A DNA stretch of 64,000 bases from positions 25,384,290 through 25,448,289 of the forward strand of contig OZ020489.1 of assembly GCA_963971405.1 (NCBI GenBank). The letters are read 5' to 3'. Within the stretch, counting starts at the first letter, position 1, and every line of letters begins with the position of its first letter. The stretch is from Psococerastis gibbosa (taxonomy: Eukaryota; Arthropoda; Insecta; Psocodea; Psocidae). Both the position numbers and the translations under genes were made by a program. Below are positions 21,773-34,435 of this stretch, one piece after another. The notes beneath the pieces are model-generated. The model saw nothing but the letters and a program-made list of their open reading frames with translations. It ran no database searches and was not told where the DNA came from.

Positions 21773-22070
21773 ATACAGGAATTCTTTTTCTATACAATTC
21801 TTCTTTCCTGGGCCTGTCTATTACATAGACTACATCAGTTTTGAAAATAATTAGGTGCTTGGAAATTTTACAATTATTAATATTGTACCGTATCTAGTAC
21901 CCTCAAACCCACCATACTTGAACATGAACTATGAAGTATGGGTTTACTTTAAAACCAGATGAACGCAGACTATTGAATGGGAGCAGATACGTGCCCAATT
22001 TTGTTGACACAAGTCCCGATTTATTTTATTTATTTGTAAAGTGGGATATGTAGACCTACGTAGGTAGTCT

Positions 22071-22238
22071 CAGTGGCGGTTCCAGCGGAAAATGTAGGAA
22101 GGGGTAATAAGTTGTGTCTGTAAGTGTAGCCTAGTATATACCGTACCACCTTCCCAAGAAATGTTGATAAGGCAACTTATGTTATCATCTGAATTTATTT
22201 ATTTAAGGGGGGCATGACGCCCTATGGATCTGCCATTG
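22071..22238. mobile_element. Short hAT-like element
   Basis: 168 bp. Left end CAGTGGCGGTTCCAG, right end GGATCTGCCATTG (the reverse complement begins CAATGGCAGATCC). Flanking octamers GGTAGTCT (22063-22070) and GGTAACCT (22239-22246) match at 6 of 8 positions. Confidence 0.65.
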
Positions 22239-22743
22239 GGTAACCTGTAGCAAAACTCGGCTGAGTTTTCTGCTGGGGCTCAACCCAGTGTACCTTTTAA
22301 ATGCAATAGCTTCAGAAGAAAGTTTCTCTTACATCCCTAAAATGGACAAAAATATCAAAAAGACGTGCATGCCCGTCTATCCCACCTTGGTGGGTCGTGA
22401 ACAAAGGTTGATTGATTGTAGGGGAGCATCATTGAGGCATTATAATAAAATAAAATATTTCCGGCATGATTTATAATAAGAAAGCTAACAAAGAATAAAT
22501 ATAAAAAAATTATAAAAAATTCCCGCCAACATGCCACCGGATATACATCCCTTTTTCTTGACTTATGATTGGTTAATTATCAGAATCAGAGAGTAAAGTA
22601 AACATGTAAATAACAAAATGGCCGCTTAGCATCATCTGCGATGAAACAGAACTCACTTGAAAATTTATTTCTTCCTATTTGATTTAAAAGCTATGTTTAG
22701 TATTATTGTGAAGAACTAAAATATTTCCAGTGTTACAACTATT

Positions 22744-25700
22744 ATGTTCAATCGTTTACAGACTACCAAAAATTTATTTCTGACAGCGCTTAGTTTTCCA
22801 GTTTTTCAAGATGCAAATCCGGACCATGTCAAACTCAACACAAAAACAGCCATTTCTATGGCTGAAGAAAAGAGCCAAAGAAAGGAAACTGGTTTGGACA
22901 GACTGTATATGATGTTTTCTGTTAAGTAAGTTAACTTAAGACATGTACAATTCTCTTGGTTGACTGTTGCCTTGGTTCAACCCTCACCAAATCTTCAACG
23001 TTGACACTATGTTTCAGTGCTTTGGAATAGATCTTTAGCCTTAGCACCTAAGAAGTCTCTACTGATCTTCACCACACCATATTAAAGGATTAAAGGGTAT
23101 CTCAAATACGTACTGTATGCAGGGAACAGAGTAATTCCCAAGGTGTGCCAAGCACTTCCAAGTTAATTTAACTAATTTTGTTAAGCAATTAATGTTCGTT
23201 AGATTATCAGAACATTTAGGAAATAGGAATAAACACGTAGTCTTGTCTGTTTCAGTGAGTTTGGGGAACCTAGTCCACAGATAGTATATACTCTTCAAAC
23301 AATGATGATGTCGATCGTTGCAGGAGGTGGTATCGGCGGCTTCGTTCATACTCGTGTCGCCTTTCTTAATTTTGTTGAAAACAATGACGCCACTAAATTT
23401 TCTCACCACATGGATGCCAAGCAGAAGTTACAAGACAAAGTGACTATCGGGTTTGCAAGGGGGGCATGGAAATGGGGATGGCGGCTCACCGCCTTTACAG
23501 GGACATACACGTAAGTATCAACTAAGGTCAGCAGTATCCCAGCCCTTGTTAATGTTGACCAAATTGAATATTTAAGTTACTGTAGTAACGTATATCAAGT
23601 CCGTGCACGTCTTGTGTGGACTAGTTCAGGTGTTGTACTGTAGCTCGGTATTCTATATGAACCTAAAATGCAGTACATTCAGTATCTATCTGTGAGACAG
23701 ACTAGATACATAGCTCATATCGTATATCAGCTAATAAGTACGTCAGTCATTCCAATTTTTTAGTGAACGACTACACGGAAATAGTAAAAACGTTTTGTGA
23801 CCACAGGACAATGGATGTTCATTGTACACTGTAAATTATTATCAGTAAATACTGATCCTACTTTACTGTGATCGATGGAATATTGGCAAACGTTAGCATT
23901 ACATGCTACTATCAACAACTACTTACTTTACTTTAACGGCGCCTTATCCCTCCCACGGGGTCGGCGGCACGGATCTTAATCTTCCAGGTGTTTCGGTTTT
24001 GGGAATCATCCGGCGAGAGACCGAGGGTCCTGAGGTCCTCCCTCACTTTCGTTACAAGGGACATCCTCGGTCCTCCTATAGGTCTTGGGCCCTGCACCGT
24101 GTAGTCCCTCACACGTTGTAGCAGGTGTCCATTTTCTCTTCTTAGCGTATGGCCCCACCACGCCAGTCTTCGTTCCCTGACTTTATCGGTGATAGGTGAT
24201 ACTTGTATCTCCGCCCGGAAGGCCAACTACTCTCCTCCTGTCTGTCAATTTGTAACCGAGACAGTAGCGCAACATTCGCATCTCAGCCACATGCAGTAGT
24301 TGCTCTTCGTCCCTCCGCAATGGCCAGCACTCCGCTCCGTAGGTCATACACGGTCTCACCACTTGCTTGTATATGCGGCCTTTCTCGAGTTTCTTCGGCA
24401 TTCTCCTATCCTTCAGGATTCCCGCCATATCTCGCCACTTGGCCCAACCTGAGGTTACCCGTGCTCTTACATCGTCTCCACAGCCGCCATTCTCGCGTAA
24501 CGTTGCTTCCAGATATTTGACTGTCTTGGCCTTCTCAAGGCCTTGGTTATCGACTTTTATCGATCCAGGTTCCTGGCTTAGGTGCCAATTCCATTGACCG
24601 GCTAGGGCTATTTCCAAAAACGGTGACGTGGTAGCAGACATTCAAGACTTAGGTGGCGTTTCCACCGACCTCGCATTGCACAATTGACGGAAATGTTTAT
24701 TTTCCTCTATGCCCTAGTTAAAATTGATCAATGATCATACAGTAAAATCACAAACAAACTAAAATTAAAAAATGGCGTCATGGGATATGTTAAGTACAAA
24801 CATTTTAATAGATTTCTATAAAAAGAAAAATTCAAATTTCCGTCAATGTCATTTGCATTCTGCAATGCGAGGTCGGTGGAAACGCCACCTAAGTCTTGAA
24901 TGTCTGCTACCACGTCACCGTTTTTGGTAAATAGCCCTAGCCGGTCGAAGGAATGGGCGCCTTATACATTGCATGTACTCTGTTTTCTTGCGATTCACTT
25001 TAAGCCCCTAGCGCTCCATCGTTTCCACCCACAGCCTGAGGGTACTCTCGATATCTTCTCGCGAGTCTCCTACCAGGAGGATGTCATCAGCGAAGAGAAG
25101 GCTTTCTGGCGCTTGCCGTTGTATCTGCGTGGTCACTACGTCCACTATGAGAACGAACAACAACGGGCTCAAGGTTGACCCCTGATGCAACACAAAAGTT
25201 ACTGGAAAAGTGTCACCGACCCCTGCCGCACTACGCGTCGACAACAACTAGTAATAATAATTATAATTTTTAAGCTACATGTACTGTAATGGTTTTTGTA
25301 GGGTTTACCATGGTGTTCTGTAAGTCCCCTGTCTAAATAGCCCTAAAGCTCGTCCACTATTTAATTGCGGCTTACTTTATTTTCAGACTATTTACGAACG
25401 CAGTTTCCGTATACAGGGGGAAGAGCGGTATTTTGGAACATGCTATAGCTGGAGGTGCGGCAGGAGCAGTCTATAAAGTGAATCTTGGTTTGCGGGGAAT
25501 TGTTGTTGGCAGTTGCTTAGGTAACTTAGTTATTCTTTATTTTACAGTTTTACTTACAGTACTATTTCTACATAGCCTCTACCTTTCTACAAAGTTAATA
25601 AATAGGTACCATGTGGCCAGTGTCTCTTATATGATAATGTATAACATCGATACACAATGGCAATTGTCTGCAGCGACTGCACTCCGCCTTGAGAAATAGA

Positions 25701-26719
25701 CATAGCAGCTCAGTGTACGTCTCCTAGTACTTTTCCTAGCCTACTCTGTACAAGTACCAAACGGCGTAAACTGGGCTGAATGTCTATGAGGAATTACTGT
25801 CCCCACAGAAAATCGCCTTTGTTTACTGTGCTTAATATAAGTTGCCGATTATGTTGTTTCTTGGCATTTGCACGCAAATCCTTGAATAATTGGTTTTTTC
25901 TCGCTTTTCCCCCAACTCCGGCTGATTAAAGTCAATATAATATGTGCAAAAGCATTAATAATGTGGTGTACTATATTTTATAGGGGGTGCGCTAGGCACT
26001 ATTTGTGGCGTTGCAACTTGGGGAATCCTGAAGATGACTGGCCAAACTATTGAAGATGTACTCAAAACAGGAGTCTCGCTTAAAAAAAGCAGAGAAGAGT
26101 AAGTGTCTTGTTGGGAGAATTAATGTTAAAACAGGATAGATTAGGAGTACATTGATTTATAGCTATTAATGCAGAAGAAAATATGATTTCATCACAAAAC
26201 CCCACTTCTAGACTTACTAGTCGCACCATGAATTAGAGTCGTTTATTCCAATACTTGCTTAAACATGCATCTATACTATCGAAGCAACTGTATTTCCCTA
26301 TCTATAATTCCTGCAGTTACTGCAGTGTATTTGTATTACACGACTTCTATGGTTAATGCATTAGCCATTGTACAATTGCAACTTAATTGCATTGTACCAG
26401 TTTCATTTTTTTACTATCATGAAATTTTTCTTTTAAAAACAGCGGAAATTTTAGTTGTAATGAATTATAATTGATTGATTTATATGAGTTTATGCTAAGT
26501 CAAAAATATCAATCACACATTAATATTAAGGGAGATTGATAGTAGTTGTACAAAACTTTTTGTTTTAGTCCCATGCGAATGGCCATTGACTGTAGGATCA
26601 AGGAAAACGATGGTCCAGAAGCTGCAGAACACGACCGACGCATAGGTGTTGAGACACTCAACTTAGACAGCATTAAACTGGAAGAACCTAGTCAACAAGA
26701 TAAATCCAAAGCTCCCTAG
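22744..26719 (+). CDS. TIMMDC1: TIMMDC1-like complex I assembly factor
   Basis: TIMMDC1 is an inner mitochondrial membrane protein of the Tim17/22/23 fold that helps build the membrane arm of respiratory complex I. Five exons join in phase: 22744-22925, 23256-23510, 25387-25520, 25984-26098 and 26569-26719, giving 278 residues. Recognised family features in order are the GLDRLYMMF segment, the first glycine-rich helix (SIVAGGGIGGFVHTRVAF), RGAWKWGWRLTAFTGTYT, NAVSVYRGKS followed by HAIAGGAAGAVYKVNLGLRG (the Tim17-type signature), and a last helix GGALGTICGVATWG. The C-terminal 60 residues are hydrophilic. The start is the first Met before the conserved part; the mitochondrial leader is weak. 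The 1.9-kb second intron holds a LINE piece that is itself split by a MITE. AATAAA is at 26809-26814. Confidence 0.88.
23930..25250 (-). mobile_element. Decayed LINE ORF2 fragment, split by a MITE
   Basis: The minus strand shows RT with LLFADDILLV (about 25075-25105), then GLKVNRKKTEYMQCI after an in-frame TAG where Trp is expected. The MITE at 24581-24961 follows, and then the reading resumes in register (SQEPGSIKVDNQGLEKAKTV). The thumb region and a WWGH-type tail (24150-24190) follow. Several frame breaks are visible. It lies in TIMMDC1 intron 2, antisense to the gene. Confidence 0.8.
24581..24961. mobile_element. PIF/Harbinger-like MITE (GGCGCC-tip, long form)
   Basis: 381 bp with tips GGTGCCAATTCCATTGACCG and the inverse ending GGAATGGGCGCC. 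Perfect TTA duplications flank it (24578-24580 and 24962-24964). Arms of over 100 bp include GACCGGCTAGGGCTATTT and GACGTGGTAGCAGACATTCA. A full second copy is at 62749-63129. Confidence 0.88.
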
Positions 26720-26808
26720 TAGAATCCTGATTATTTAATCAGTATTTAACAATTAAAACGCTATAATAGTGTAGATTTAATTTATTATTACCAAGCGATC
26801 CGGAACAA

Positions 26809-26814
26809 AATAAA
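26809..26814 (+). terminator. Polyadenylation signal of TIMMDC1
   Basis: AATAAA 90 bp after the stop codon. Confidence 0.65.
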
Positions 26815-26829
26815 TTTTCAGGCTACTTG

Positions 26830-27780
26830 TTGATATTTAAGTCTGAGAAGACTCAGGCTACCCTTTATCGAAGGATCTCTGTAACTTTGATCTTGGTACT
26901 ATGCCGTAATGGTAAAAAACATTTGATGACATGATATCTATAAAACCAAACGACTTCTAGAAACTATGTTTCTAATTGGTGAAAAATTTCATTGATAAAA
27001 TATTTGGCTGCTTCAGAGCTTATGCTAGCTGAAGACCATTCAAAGCAGTAATTTTGGAGTAAACGGGCCCTGATTATGATGACGATGAAACCTAACAATA
27101 CAATGAGACGCTAGTCACATCCTCGTTCCCATCAAAACGTTACAGGGATCCGCCTATACGGTACTTTATGTATAAATAGTAACAAAACCATGATGCCTGT
27201 TTTAAATTCATATAAAAATGTTCACATATGTTGGCTCTACATCAAATTTGAAGCGCCTGGATGCAAAGGAATACAAGTGACAAAAATAAGCATTCAAAAT
27301 TTGCGGCTAAATTTTGTAACTTGGTAACTTGTAATTTTGTAAATTGAAAATTAACGCCCCTTTTCAATGAATTCCAGCATTGTCAAAATGACAGGTTTCT
27401 AGACTAATGAGTAGCTAGAGTAACAGCATGCGCGGGTTACAGGAAAGGAGCCTCCCCGAAGATCGCTTTTTATACACGTGGTATAAAAACCGTGGATCAA
27501 AAACCGATCGGGCATACCCTGGGCAACGCAAAGTGGAAACATCTAGCGGCTACTCCTTTCAACACTGAGACCAAAGACGACCTTTGGGTGTGCACCGACC
27601 ATGGCGTCAGGTTAGAAAGAATATTGCGAACCAGCAGGAATTCTCAATAGTCACACAATGAAGTGGTTTACTGTTGGCTCAAGGCTAGGATGTACAAAGC
27701 TTTGGTGCTGGGGTTAAATATCTGGAGTCTCTTGGGGAGACAAATACAGTATACCAACTATACAGTATACCTCTCTGGGC
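26830..27780. other. Intergenic between convergent TIMMDC1 and twinfilin
   Basis: No gene or recognised repeat seen. Confidence 0.4.
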
Positions 27781-27819
27781 TTTGCAACTAGAATGGACAT
27801 TTGCCTAACATAGGTGTCT

Positions 27820-28047
27820 AGAGTATGCAGATTCTGCAATGAAGAAACGGAGGACCCCGAGCACATCCTCCTTCACTGCGATGCAATCGCACGAAGGAGA
27901 GTGCTTGGGAAGCTCGCAGTTACATGTAAAAGACCTACCGCTTCTAAACCCCTCAAGATCCTGGCTCCAGAGAGAGATAGGCCTCGAGGAAGTGAAGCGA
28001 TAGGCACAATAGGCTCATACACATAGACCCCATCAAATAAATAAATA
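27820..28047 (+). mobile_element. LINE 3' end with zinc knuckle
   Basis: Reads CRFCNEETEDPEHILLHC, a Cys-His knuckle found near the ORF2 end of jockey/R1-type LINEs. A stop follows at about 28026 and a (AAAT)n tail at 28035-28048. Confidence 0.65.
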
Positions 28048-28049
28048 AA

Positions 28050-28800
28050 CAGCATGCGCATTCAACTCCAAAACGCAAAAGTCGCTTGTACTCCTCAGCT
28101 TCCAGGCGCTTCATTTATATAATACATAATACACTCGCACCAATAAATAAATTAAAAATAAAATTAAAACCAGAAACACAAAATTAACAATAGATTCAAA
28201 TAAAGAGAATAAAACAGAAGACTAACAATTGTTTCAAAACATACTGTATAGGTACTAAGTTTATATGACTCTTGCTTCAAAACGAGATACTTCTATTATA
28301 AGTAAGCTACAAGGTATTTTTTTTAAATTCCGCCTAATGTTCCACAGTAAATTGTTGAATTTGCATGCACTTAAACTATAGTCAATGAAAAACGTGTTTT
28401 AAAATGGCCCATGAATCAGCTAAAACATTACACTTTCTAGTTTAAATTAAAGATGGCGGGTCAGAGTAACCGTCTGGGTAATTAATTACCAGACGTTCTC
28501 CGAAATATAAGTTATTATTTACGTGGTACTTAGCCATAGAATATTCCTTACATCAATTATTTAGCCACATTTACAGTAGATACATAAACTAACTATACGG
28601 AAGATTAATTCCGGGGGAAGTTTTCGGGTACACACTTTGAAGATATTGCATATTTTAAAGTAACCATTTTAGCTTTCAATGAGAGATTCGTGTAAGCAAT
28701 TCAAAATTGAACTAACACATAAAATCATCAGCCTCATAGATTACAAGTATTATCTTTTTTTTTCTATTTCAGGGAAGTCACCTGGATAGGAAGCTTACAA
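28050..28800. other. Intergenic downstream of twinfilin
   Basis: Probably includes the twinfilin 3' UTR (minus strand). No clear AATAAA was assigned. Confidence 0.35.
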
Positions 28801-28818
28801 TAGGTTTACAGGCAGTAC

Positions 28819-31800
28819 TTAGTTCTGTGTCTTTGTGATGCGACGAGCGCCGCGATTTGGAGGACCTTTTGGTTTATCAAACTTAGGGCGATGAAGATTT
28901 ACTTTTGGGTGAACTTCGTCCATAAGGAACTCCTCTGTCAGTTTGTCGTCGGCATCTATTTCCAACTGAAAAATAAAATTCAACCTTGTTTTATATAATA
29001 ATAAAATACAATACGTACTTCGTAGATAAACCTCGACCGAGATCAAAGTAGTACACATACACAAGGCGGGATTTGAATGCAAGCCTCCGCTTTTCGAACT
29101 ACGATTGACTATACTACAATACAATGTGTAGAGTAATTAAAAGAAAAACTTAGCTTAGTCCAAAAATTTTAGCAGTTACAATTTATTTTACGACCGGCAC
29201 GCGACGTCAGCTGTCCCCGTCCTGTTGAGGACAGCGATCGGGCGTCCCTGGTAACAGCGGGAATTACCCCGTCGGCCAATCCTTCCACCACCGGGTCAAG
29301 CGACAACAACGTGTCCTAGGCTCGGACACGTTAAGTAAGTAAGTAAGCTGTCCCCTTCCACTGCTGATCCAAGTTCACCTTATTTACTTCTATTTTATAT
29401 TACACCTGACTATGGCCTAGTGCTGAAACTAAAATTATATAATTGTTTTTATTTTCTAGACTAAGCTACGTTATTATTTTTCTTTTAAGTATATCTAAGT
29501 TCCACCAAATCAGAGTAGAGAACATCGAATATGTGTATAGTTAGTATAGTATACTGTGTTCCTTAATCCCATATATACCTATTATATTATATATCAATGA
29601 ACACAATATAGAGCTCCACTATAAATGTAACTGCCCGGCTCACACACGACGCCAATAATTAACAACAATATAGTAATAAATGAAGTTTACCTTCTTTTCA
29701 ATGACGAGTCCCATATCTTTCAGCGATTCCAATAGTACTGCCTTACAACTAGAGTAGAGCATGCGTTCTTTTATTGAGCAAGAATAGCCTGGCATGGAGT
29801 AAATAAACACAATGCTCGTCAACGAATCTCCCTCGTATGTGTGCCGAAAGTTAAACAAATGATAGCGTGCGCTGTCATTAGGAACTCTGCTTTGGAGATC
29901 TTTTAAATGCAATTTTACGGCTTCCACCAGCAAAATCTTTTCTTCGTCCAAATCTGCAACAATAACATTAGTGTTGTAAAAATAAATAGTTATCCACTAA
30001 TCCTCTGCGGGCCTACTATGCCGTTTAGCTTTAAGTTGATCTTGGGGTTAAAAATGTAAACAAATCAATTTTTAGTAGAACTTTCCATTTTAACATTACC
30101 TTGCTTACATTTTTAATCCTATGTTAAGATTAAAAATAATAGCCATAGTAAGCCCGCAGGCCCGATTAAAATAATAACAGCTACTGTTTTATGTCGACAT
30201 ATTTATCGTGAGACTTGGAAAGTTTAAAATTTAGTTTCTGTAAGAAACACTACTCAACTATAAACATTCTTGCCCACAGCCCTACCATGTTGAATCAACC
30301 AGAACAGATCCTGTTCTAAACTGCTGGTAGTGTGCACAGCATTGGCAGGGGGACATGATAGCGAGCTTATGCAATCTAAGCGGAGTAAGCGCGTGTCGAG
30401 TCCTGGTCACCTCCGAATTAATCGTGTGACTTTACTATGTTCCCCAAGTGGTTCAGAATCCACTATAATCAGGAGGTCCAGGCAGTCAGTCAACTCTCCT
30501 TCTCCCCGAGGTGAAGGAGTCTGCCCTTAAGGTGCCTCAAGTTAATAAACAGACTCACTCCCCCCGCCAGGCTGACAGGGTTGCTGAAAGCAGAAATGCT
30601 AAAAGCAACAACTATAAACATTCTTTTATTATGCCTATTTAACGAAGCAATAACGGAAATGTTTCGTGAACAGTCGTGTATCTTAAGACAACCAGCCGGC
30701 CTACTACTGTGATTATTTTTAATCCTAACCTGGGATTAAAAATGTAAACAAGATTATTTTATCATGTGTGACAGTGATATTCAAAATTGTTGTACTTACA
30801 TTTTTAACCCCAAGATTAAAGCTAAAACGAAACGGCATAGTAGGCCAGCAGCAATGCAGCTCCATACTTCGAAATAGCCACTACTGTGGCGGCATTCTCA
30901 CGGTAAAGCAAATAGCAAATAAATCTATTGAATACCAGAAAACATAACAGCCCTTTTTGACATAAAGGATAGAAATGGAGTGAATACTGCATTTACACTA
31001 GTAATGGACCCAGGATTCAGTCCACTAAACTAGATTAGGCTAGGTACTATTGTTAACATAATAAACCTGCAAGTGAAATACGAATGAGCTATTACCTATC
31101 TTAAGTTGCACATAGTCCACCAAACCGTCTCTGAGATCTAATACTGAATTGCGCGCAGGAGGTTCAATGGGGAAAACAACCCCAGATAAAGTTTGATGTT
31201 TAGTATCAATACCGACCCCGCCTGAGCTTAGCAGTTCACCACGTTTCAGTTCCTTGAGCTCTTCTTCCCTATATGTCAAAGGAGCAGGCGCTTGCATGTT
31301 TCGCTTATGGTCCAGATAACCGCGGTAACTTATTTCTTCCTAAAACAGAAGAAAATAAAAACATTACAAAAATATATAACAAAAATATTTCAAAACTTCC
31401 ACTCAACTTACAATCAAAAAAACGAAACTGCAGTCAGACCAATTTAACCTATTACAACGTGTGAAATTAACGAGGGAAATAACGTTAAAAGTAAGATAAA
31501 GGGAAGATCCGAAATAGAATTCTTTATTACCCACCGATTGGGTCGTAATTTTGGTTCATCGGTAAGCTACACAAATATTTATTTTAAATAATTTCTTTAG
31601 CTTCCTTTTGCGGCTATCATAACCATTGCTTACCAGGGATGTGGCATGAAGCTCGTCACAAATATCCCCAGTCCCAAACTCCTGTTTAAGTGTTGACTTA
31701 GTAGAAGCGTAGAGCATCTTTTTTCGAACAGGAGCGGAATCAGGACACCAACTTATCAGCAGCCAATTGTATCCACTCGAATGTTTCGTGTCTAGTCTGT

Positions 31801-33235
31801 AAATTAGGTGCATATACATATACAGTATGTGACTTCTCGTTACTACAAACTAAGAAGCACATTTTTGGGCTTATGTAGACCACTGTTCCACAAACTGCCT
31901 GAAAGCACTAAATAATTCCAAGCGATTAATTATTTTTTGAATAAGATCAATAACGCAAGTACAAATACGTGTAAAAATGAAAAAAACTATCAATTTCAAC
32001 GAAAATAAGAATGTTTCATCATAGAATATGAATAGACATATTTTTCATTACCACAGTGTACTTTTATCCACTGTAGTTATTGACGTCGTCATAGATAGAC
32101 ATAAAAGAATGCTCCCAGCACCGATGTACAAAACTATTTCCTGCTAGTTGTCAGAATTTCTTTCTGCTGGTATTTCCGATATTTTCGACCTTCCCCTGCT
32201 ACTCACCGTACCTTTTAAAATAATTTGGCTATCCTTTTTTTTCATTCATTTTTCTTCATGCATCCGTTCTCAGCAATTCCACTTGTTCCAAATTTTAAAG
32301 CACGAACCGTGAATTCCCACTTATATTATATTATATATGATATTCGGTAGACTTACCTGTACAGAATGTAGCATGGTTCATCCGTTTCGATCATGGGAGT
32401 AACGGCTGTTTCAAAATCTTCCTCCCATGCCCTTGACACTTTTTTATCCGCAACCAAAGCCATCTCCTCTAAAACACATATTATCTAAATAGAAACGTTA
32501 AAAAACTGTTCTTGGTGACACAGTAGATAAGATCATGTAAAATTTATAGTCTATGGTAAGTTTATAAACAAAATTGTCCAGTGCTCTTCTATCGGAAAAA
32601 GGGGCTACCACACATCAATTTATCCTGGTATCTCCCCCAGTTACTAGAATTTAAGTTGATAACTTTCACTTAAGGTGACTGGTGAGTAGACTGCCTTAAC
32701 CCATGACATTCACCAGATAGTCAGCTAATTAGACATTTGCTGTGCAATGCGCTGCAACTTTTTTTTTCCATTTGCCTGGTTGACGATGACTGCCATATTT
32801 CAAGAAAAATTACTAGATTGCAACTAAGATAAAAAGGCTGTTTCATGAATAGTCGCTTCTTAAGTTAAAATGAATGTTATGTTGAATACATACCATTTAC
32901 AATGGAAACTTTAAAAGCCCTTATTTTCCCATCTCTGCACTTCCCGAAGAACTTCTTTAATTTATCATTAGCTAAAAAAATCGAAATATAATTAGACTAG
33001 AGCATTAGTTATGCATAACCCTAACAATAATAAATTGATCCATATTGCCATGACCGATCTAGTGAAAAGATTTGAACGGTAGACCGCAGACAGTAGGCCC
33101 TATAATGAAAGTAGAGAAGGCTTGATTATTAGGAAGTTCTACTTTTCCTTCAATTGCATACATGAATTATTTAAAGCAACAACTTGGAAATTAATAACTA
33201 AGCTACCTACCTTTTATCCCTGTTTGATGAGACAT
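28819..33235 (-). CDS. twf: Twinfilin
   Basis: Twinfilin binds ADP-actin monomers and barbed ends through two ADF-homology domains, and binds capping protein and phosphoinositides through its tail. Seven exons join in phase on the minus strand: 33235-33211, 32971-32894, 32468-32357, 31796-31634, 31339-31096, 29953-29691 and 28965-28819, giving 343 residues, the usual twinfilin length. It starts MSHQTGIKANDKLKKFF. ADF-H 1 spans about residues 1-130 and includes LISWCPDSAPVRKKMLYAS. A linker follows with YRGYLDHKR. ADF-H 2 spans about 170-300 and includes IVFIYSMPGYSCSIKERMLY. The basic tail PKGPPNRGARRITK matches the capping-protein-binding end. All splice sites are GT-AG. Introns carry two foldback elements and a family C repeat. 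The THAP gene starts 921 bp away on the other strand. Confidence 0.97.
29185..29345 (+). repeat. Short GC-rich retroposon-like insertion with (TAAG)n tail
   Basis: A GC-rich island in AT-rich twinfilin intron DNA. It contains the hairpin CGTGTCC-n7-GGACACG and ends TTAAGTAAGTAAGTAAG. AGCTGTCCCC occurs at about 29209-29218 and again just after the tail (29347-29356). It is of the kind left by LINE/SINE insertions, but the family is not recognised. Confidence 0.4.
30005..30159. mobile_element. Foldback element, family F (copy 1)
   Basis: Arms CTGCGGGCCTACTATGCC and the inverse (GGCATAGTAGGCC-like) with inner inverted blocks around GGGGTTAAAAATGTAAAC and TTGCTTACATTTTTAATCC. Related copies are at 30693-30850 and 61693-61855. 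It lies in twinfilin intron 5. Confidence 0.7.
30283..30590 (+). repeat. Dispersed repeat family C, copy 3
   Basis: TGTTGAATCAACCAGAACAG, CCTGGTCACCTCCGAATTAA and TCCACTATAATCAGGAGGTC match copy 1. It continues through CCCCGAGGTGAAGGAGTCTG, shared with copy 4. Confidence 0.65.
30693..30850. mobile_element. Foldback element, family F (copy 2)
   Basis: Left arm AGCCGGCCTACTACTGTGAT, right arm ACGGCATAGTAGGCCAGC. Inner GGGATTAAAAATGTAAACAA pairs with GTACTTACATTTTTAACCCC. It lies only 530 bp from copy 1, in the same intron. Confidence 0.7.
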
Positions 33236-34156
33236 TTTGATGGAAATAGACTGATGAGTAAATGATTAAATTACTTGAGAGAAATTTTAATTACTATCGT
33301 TGGGAGAATTGAGAAATCAACACCGTCGCCATTTATAAATTTTGGAAACAAAGTTAACAAACATGAAAAGTTGAAACAAAACCACAGACTCTTCACTCTA
33401 GCCTCTATTTGTCTCTATCATAATAAGATCATAATAGACATAGTAAAACTATAGACTCATCGTAAACATTCGGGTTGAAGCCGCTTGACTTCGGCTATTT
33501 CCGTAGTATAGGACCAGATTGAGCCTTTTGCCATTTGATACTATGTTAACATTTTATTTTTTATTTGATTATTTAAAGATTATTTAGAACGGAAAATCAT
33601 GCCTGCTAACCAGCAATATTTTTATGCAGAACTTGGAGTACTTTTAATTTACATTTTAAACAATATTTTTAGCAAAGTTTTCCCTACTTTTAGATAAAAA
33701 TAAATTTTTTTAATGCAGATCTTTCAGTACTTTGAATTTAAATTTTAAACAATATATATAATAAATGTAAATAATAAATATAATTATATATGAAACAACA
33801 AAGAAAACTATAAAGAAAACATAAAATAAAACTATTAAATTTGAATTTCCCGCCAAAATGCACTTATGAGGGGGCGTGGTCGTGGCTTCAGTCCTCCAGC
33901 ACAGCCGAAATACGACATGGTGGCTCCATAGTTTTATTAGCTCCATGGCATTGATCTATATACACGGATTTATATAAAATACTGGATAGGAAACTTTTTA
34001 TTAATATCGTATGCTAAAAATAAGCGGAATCAGTTTCAAGATCAAAATCATTCTGCTGGTCGCCGCCATTGCATTGGTGGCCTACGCCATCTTAAAAAGC
34101 ATGGTTGCCTATTAGAATTTAGCAAATTTTAAATAATATTTTATATAGAAGAAAAA
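33236..34156. promoter_or_regulatory. Intergenic region between divergent twinfilin and THAP gene
   Basis: 921 bp between start codons. The promoters of both genes should lie here, but no core elements were assigned. The part near 33835-34040 (TGAATTTCCCGCCAAAATGC; CTGGATAGGAAACTTT) resembles 38270-38420 and, less so, 41375-41470, so it is partly repetitive. Confidence 0.4.
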
Positions 34157-34435
34157 ATGGTTTATTGTGCAGGACTTTTATGCGAAACCCGTCCTTCATC
34201 TATTTCGAATATACCTTTACACAGGTAAGTCAGCGTTTGTCTCGGAAACCTAAAATTTAAGATGTTTTGGTGGAAGCCTCACACAATGCATGTTTTTGTT
34301 TTATATGGCCTTATTTTCATTTTAAACTAATTTATGTAGGTTACGATTACCTGTTGCGCATTTCTTAGTAAGATGCGACTGAATGGTATGTACTGCAATA
34401 AATATTTGTTATCTTGGTCTTGAAATATTTCCTCA

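Noticed and set aside
22251..22430. Separate retroelement family with an (ATTG)n end, shared with 7330-7425
   Set aside because: The common part (CCCGTCTATCCCAC then GATTGATT) is too short to define an element from this window alone.
24203..24520. Plus-strand open frame in TIMMDC1 intron 2
   Set aside because: Antisense of the decayed LINE.
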